From Candidatus Aminicenantota bacterium (lineage in GTDB: Bacteria; Acidobacteriota; Aminicenantia; Aminicenantales; Aminicenantaceae): a stretch of 8,662 nucleotides of DNA. Below are positions 6,893-8,662 of the stretch, piece after piece. The notes beneath the pieces are model-generated. The model was not told the DNA's origin. It searched no databases and saw only the letters and a list, made by a program, of their open reading frames with translations. The DNA is taken from the NCBI GenBank assembly GCA_030670375.1, contig DAOVBT010000056.1, positions 1 through 8,662 on the forward strand, in the 5' to 3' direction. Numbering within the stretch: position 1 is the stretch's first letter; every line of letters starts with the position of its first letter. Position numbers and translations under genes: made by a program.

Positions 6893-8289
6893 CCCACAAT
6901 ACTAGTATAAGATTTCCTGATTTTTCTCAAGGGTTTAATAGGGAATTCATCCTTCTGGCCAGTATCATAGACTATAATCATTTTATCTATTGCGCCTGAT
7001 CTGTCCCGGCTAAATTTTATTCGGGCATAAAACATACTTTTGTCAACGAACGAGAAAAGATCTTTTGCCATCGGTTCCAGTTCGTAGGCAGGTTGTCCCT
7101 CCCGCCAGTAGTTTAAAATCCCGTTCTCCAAAGTGATCTTCCGCTCTCCGAAAACTCCGATGAATTCTCGAAGGGAGGCCTCATCGAGAGTGACGGGATT
7201 CAATCTAGCGTCCACCTCCATCAGGGCCCACTGCATTTCGTACCGTTCCGATGTATCTCCATCCGATTGCATGATTTTCTCGAGGGCTTTTTTATACGCA
7301 ACATCCACTGCCTTCGCGGAGGGCACATCGATATCCGGTTCCACGCCTTTTCCTTCCCAATCGGTTCCTGTTTCAGGATCGATCGTCGTGCCCACAGGAA
7401 TGGCAACATCGATCTTATAGTTTTTCAAGCTGAACAAGTGGGTTCGATGGGCTGATCCACGCGTTTTTTCACCGATTATCGTGGCTCGTTTCCTGTTTTT
7501 CAGAACATAGGCAAACATCTCTCCGCCTGAGACCGTGTGTCGACTGGTCAAAACATATAGAGGAATTTCCGCCAACCGACCTCCGGCCTTCTCCGCTCGG
7601 GTCCAGATCTCTGTTTCTTCCCGGCCTCTGTAGCGATTACTCAGGAGATGGACTGGCTTCTCAAAAAAATAGCCCAGTAAAAGCAAGGCCATCTCTTCAC
7701 GGCCGCCAAAATTGTCACGCAGATCTATGATAAGGGCATAACTGCTAGATAACACTTGCATTGCGGATTTTGCTGTCTCTCCTCCCACATTCTCACTGTC
7801 CATTTCCACATAAGAAAATTCATCCAGAACGAGGCATCCGACATTCCCCAAAAGACGTTCGACTTTTTTGAATCCATAGTTCTGGAAAGGCCCCCGCTTG
7901 AGATAGATGGCCTTATACATCTCCTCTGGAGAAACGCCATCCTTGATTGCACCCCTTCTGGGGATAACGCCGAGATGGGAGTCATTGTTGATTGACCGCA
8001 AGTCCTTTGTTAGCTGTTGGAGGAAATCCGGAAGCGTTAAGATATGGTCATAAGTTTTATTTTCATATCTGTTGCGGATGTCCTCTGCAATTTTTTCAGC
8101 AACATCTGGAAAGACGTACTTTTCTTCGATCAATGCTGTAATCTCTTCTATGATTGTTCCCTTCGTTGCTGCATCTAGCTTCTGAGCTGATGTAACGTTA
8201 CCCTGCTTATTTGGATACTCCCCAACGGCATTGGAAAAGAGGGCTAAAAGAATCAGGCTCATTGTTAGAAATGTTTTGACTTTTTTCAT
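6889..8289 (-). CDS. Secreted S41-family (IRBP/tail-specific protease-like) peptidase
   Basis: This 466-residue protein starts with a Sec-type signal peptide: KK near the start, a hydrophobic core around residues 7-19 and likely cleavage near residue 23. Residues ~40-110 resemble the helical N-terminal domain of PDZ-less S41 enzymes and end in NNDSHLGV. The catalytic core has IIDLRDNFGG (187-196), TSRHTVSGGEMFAY (248-261, nucleophile Ser254), IIGEKTRGSAH (271-281) and DWEGKGVEPDI (310-320). There is no PDZ domain, as in the IRBP-like branch. Residues ~370-460 form a C-terminal extension rich in beta strands (FGERKITLENGILNYWREGQ) that I have seen in secreted peptidases of similar bacteria. 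It should cleave peptides outside the cytoplasm. RGSAH replaces the commoner GGGAH beside the active site. ATG 8289 has a strong GGAGG site. The downstream permease overlaps by 4 bp, consistent with peptide scavenging followed by amino acid uptake. Confidence 0.87.
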   Translation of the reverse strand: MKKVKTFLTMSLILLALFSNAVGEYPNKQGNVTSAQKLDAATKGTIIEEITALIEEKYVFPDVAEKIAEDIRNRYENKTYDHILTLPDFLQQLTKDLRSINNDSHLGVIPRRGAIKDGVSPEEMYKAIYLKRGPFQNYGFKKVERLLGNVGCLVLDEFSYVEMDSENVGGETAKSAMQVLSSSYALIIDLRDNFGGREEMALLLLGYFFEKPVHLLSNRYRGREETEIWTRAEKAGGRLAEIPLYVLTSRHTVSGGEMFAYVLKNRKRATIIGEKTRGSAHRTHLFSLKNYKIDVAIPVGTTIDPETGTDWEGKGVEPDIDVPSAKAVDVAYKKALEKIMQSDGDTSERYEMQWALMEVDARLNPVTLDEASLREFIGVFGERKITLENGILNYWREGQPAYELEPMAKDLFSFVDKSMFYARIKFSRDRSGAIDKMIIVYDTGQKDEFPIKPLRKIRKSYTSIVG

Positions 8290-8295
8290 CCTTTT

Positions 8296-8300
8296 CCTCC
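8296..8300 (-). promoter_or_regulatory. Ribosome binding site of the S41 peptidase gene
   Basis: The coding strand reads GGAGGAAAAGG directly before the ATG at 8289, with six bases between GGAGG and the start. It is the strongest Shine-Dalgarno in the window and fixes the start of the signal peptide. Confidence 0.8.
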
Positions 8301-8383
8301 GAGGATTTCCCTAATTCAGATTCCTGTTCGATTACCATACGTTTCACCTAGCGAAAAAGTTCCATCCTAAGGAGTTAAGAAAC

Positions 8384-8421
8384 AAAAAAGGGGACGGTTC
8401 TATTTTTTCGTCCCCTTTTTT
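8384..8421 (-). terminator. Rho-independent terminator-like hairpin downstream of the ABC permease
   Basis: The arms AAAAAAGGGGACG (8384-8396) and CGTCCCCTTTTTT (8409-8421) are perfect 13-bp inverse complements around a 12-base loop. Read on the minus strand, it lies about 60 bp after the ABC permease stop and ends in a T-rich tract, as expected of an intrinsic terminator. The symmetric A and T flanks would let it work in both directions. It separates the ABC transporter from the peptidase-permease unit. The GGGGAC core recurs in the adjacent repeat, so it may instead be part of a dispersed repeat element. Confidence 0.7.
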
Positions 8422-8453
8422 GCAGTATAGGCAAAGCCGATCGATTCGGTACC

Positions 8454-8485
8454 TGTCCCCGAATTATTATGTCCCCGAATTATTA
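8454..8485. repeat. Two tandem copies of a 16-bp unit containing GTCCCCGAATTATTA
   Basis: TGTCCCCGAATTATTA occurs at 8454-8469 and again, identically, at 8470-8485. The second copy's last three bases are the stop codon of the ABC permease on the minus strand. Each copy contains the GGGGAC motif (minus strand) that is also in both arms of the hairpin at 8384-8421, so the intergenic segment appears built from one short repeat family. Confidence 0.8.
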
Positions 8486-8662
8486 TTCGTAGCGGAGGGA
8501 GTCGATGGGATCGGCGACGGCGGCTTTGATGGCCTGGTAACCGACCGGGAGCGCAGCAATGACGAGCGAAAGCACACCAGCCAACAGGAACAATAAGGGA
8601 TTCAAGCTCGAGCGATAGGCAAAGTTCTGCAGCCATTTATGCATCACAAACCAACCGATCGG
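8483..8662 (-). CDS. ABC transporter permease, MacB/FtsX family (3' partial; N-terminus outside window)
   Basis: Only the last 59 residues and the stop are present; the frame is open to the window edge. They read as a membrane-proximal segment (PIGWFVMHKWLQNFAYR), one hydrophobic helix (LLFLLAGVLSLVIAALPVGY) and the tail QAIKAAVADPIDSLRYE. That ending, an ADP-x-DSLRYE-type cytoplasmic tail after the fourth helix, is characteristic of FtsX-like/MacB-type permeases. These work with a MacB/LolD-type ATPase in exporting or mechanically driving substrates across the envelope. The rest of the gene and any ATPase partner lie beyond the right edge. It ends in tandem stops TAATAA, made by the 16-bp repeat. 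Confidence 0.82.
   Translation of the reverse strand, partial: PIGWFVMHKWLQNFAYRSSLNPLLFLLAGVLSLVIAALPVGYQAIKAAVADPIDSLRYE

Noticed and set aside
6492..6899. 135-codon minus-strand open frame overlapping the permease 5' end with a TTG start
   Set aside because: The permease GTG frame carries the GSGIF motif; this one is Arg/His/Ser-rich shadow.
8290..8380. A sigma-70 promoter for the peptidase-permease unit
   Set aside because: AT-rich candidates such as TTGTTT and TATGGT exist on the minus strand, but no pair has convincing spacing, so no promoter is annotated.
8400..8636. 78-codon minus-strand open frame at the right edge
   Set aside because: A different frame over the same bases gives the clear MacB/FtsX tail ending in LRYE, so this one is a shadow that runs into the repeat.

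Overview
The window looks like a bacterial chromosome segment of moderate GC content. The organism is probably an anaerobe: it carries a NosR-type flavin/iron-sulfur membrane protein and an AprA/AprB-like flavoprotein-ferredoxin pair. The right-hand genes are an IRBP-type S41 peptidase with a C-terminal extension and a MacB/FtsX-type permease ending in a DSLRYE tail. They recall Acidobacteriota/Aminicenantes-like or Desulfobacterota-like uncultured bacteria, but this placement is a low-confidence inference with no marker gene to support it.

Left and centre (1-5502, plus strand): five closely packed genes form one apparent operon. They are the 3' part of an FMN-binding NosR-like membrane protein, a sodium:solute symporter, an AprA-like FAD flavoprotein, a small two-cluster ferredoxin whose start overlaps the flavoprotein stop (ATGA), and an arginine deiminase/amidinotransferase-fold enzyme. 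My reading is that a solute is imported and acted on by a guanidine-modifying hydrolase and/or a flavin-dependent oxidoreductase. Electrons would move between the cytoplasmic ferredoxin/flavoprotein and the membrane FMN/Fe-S protein. The substrate cannot be told from sequence. This combination is the best candidate for an undescribed system here.

Right-centre (5499-8289, minus strand): a two-gene unit of a secreted S41 peptidase and an APC-family amino acid permease, coupled by a GTGA overlap, which suggests peptide/amino acid use. The permease frame is broken near its C-terminus at an A6 run. A single -1 shift there restores a normal family C-terminus. Its stop codon shares a TTAA with the stop of the convergent deiminase-like gene.

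Right edge (8290-8662): a perfect 13-bp hairpin with U-tract, several GGGGAC motifs and a 16-bp tandem repeat lie between the peptidase gene and the 3' end of an ABC transporter permease that enters from outside the window. I saw no RNA genes, CRISPR arrays or transposase genes.
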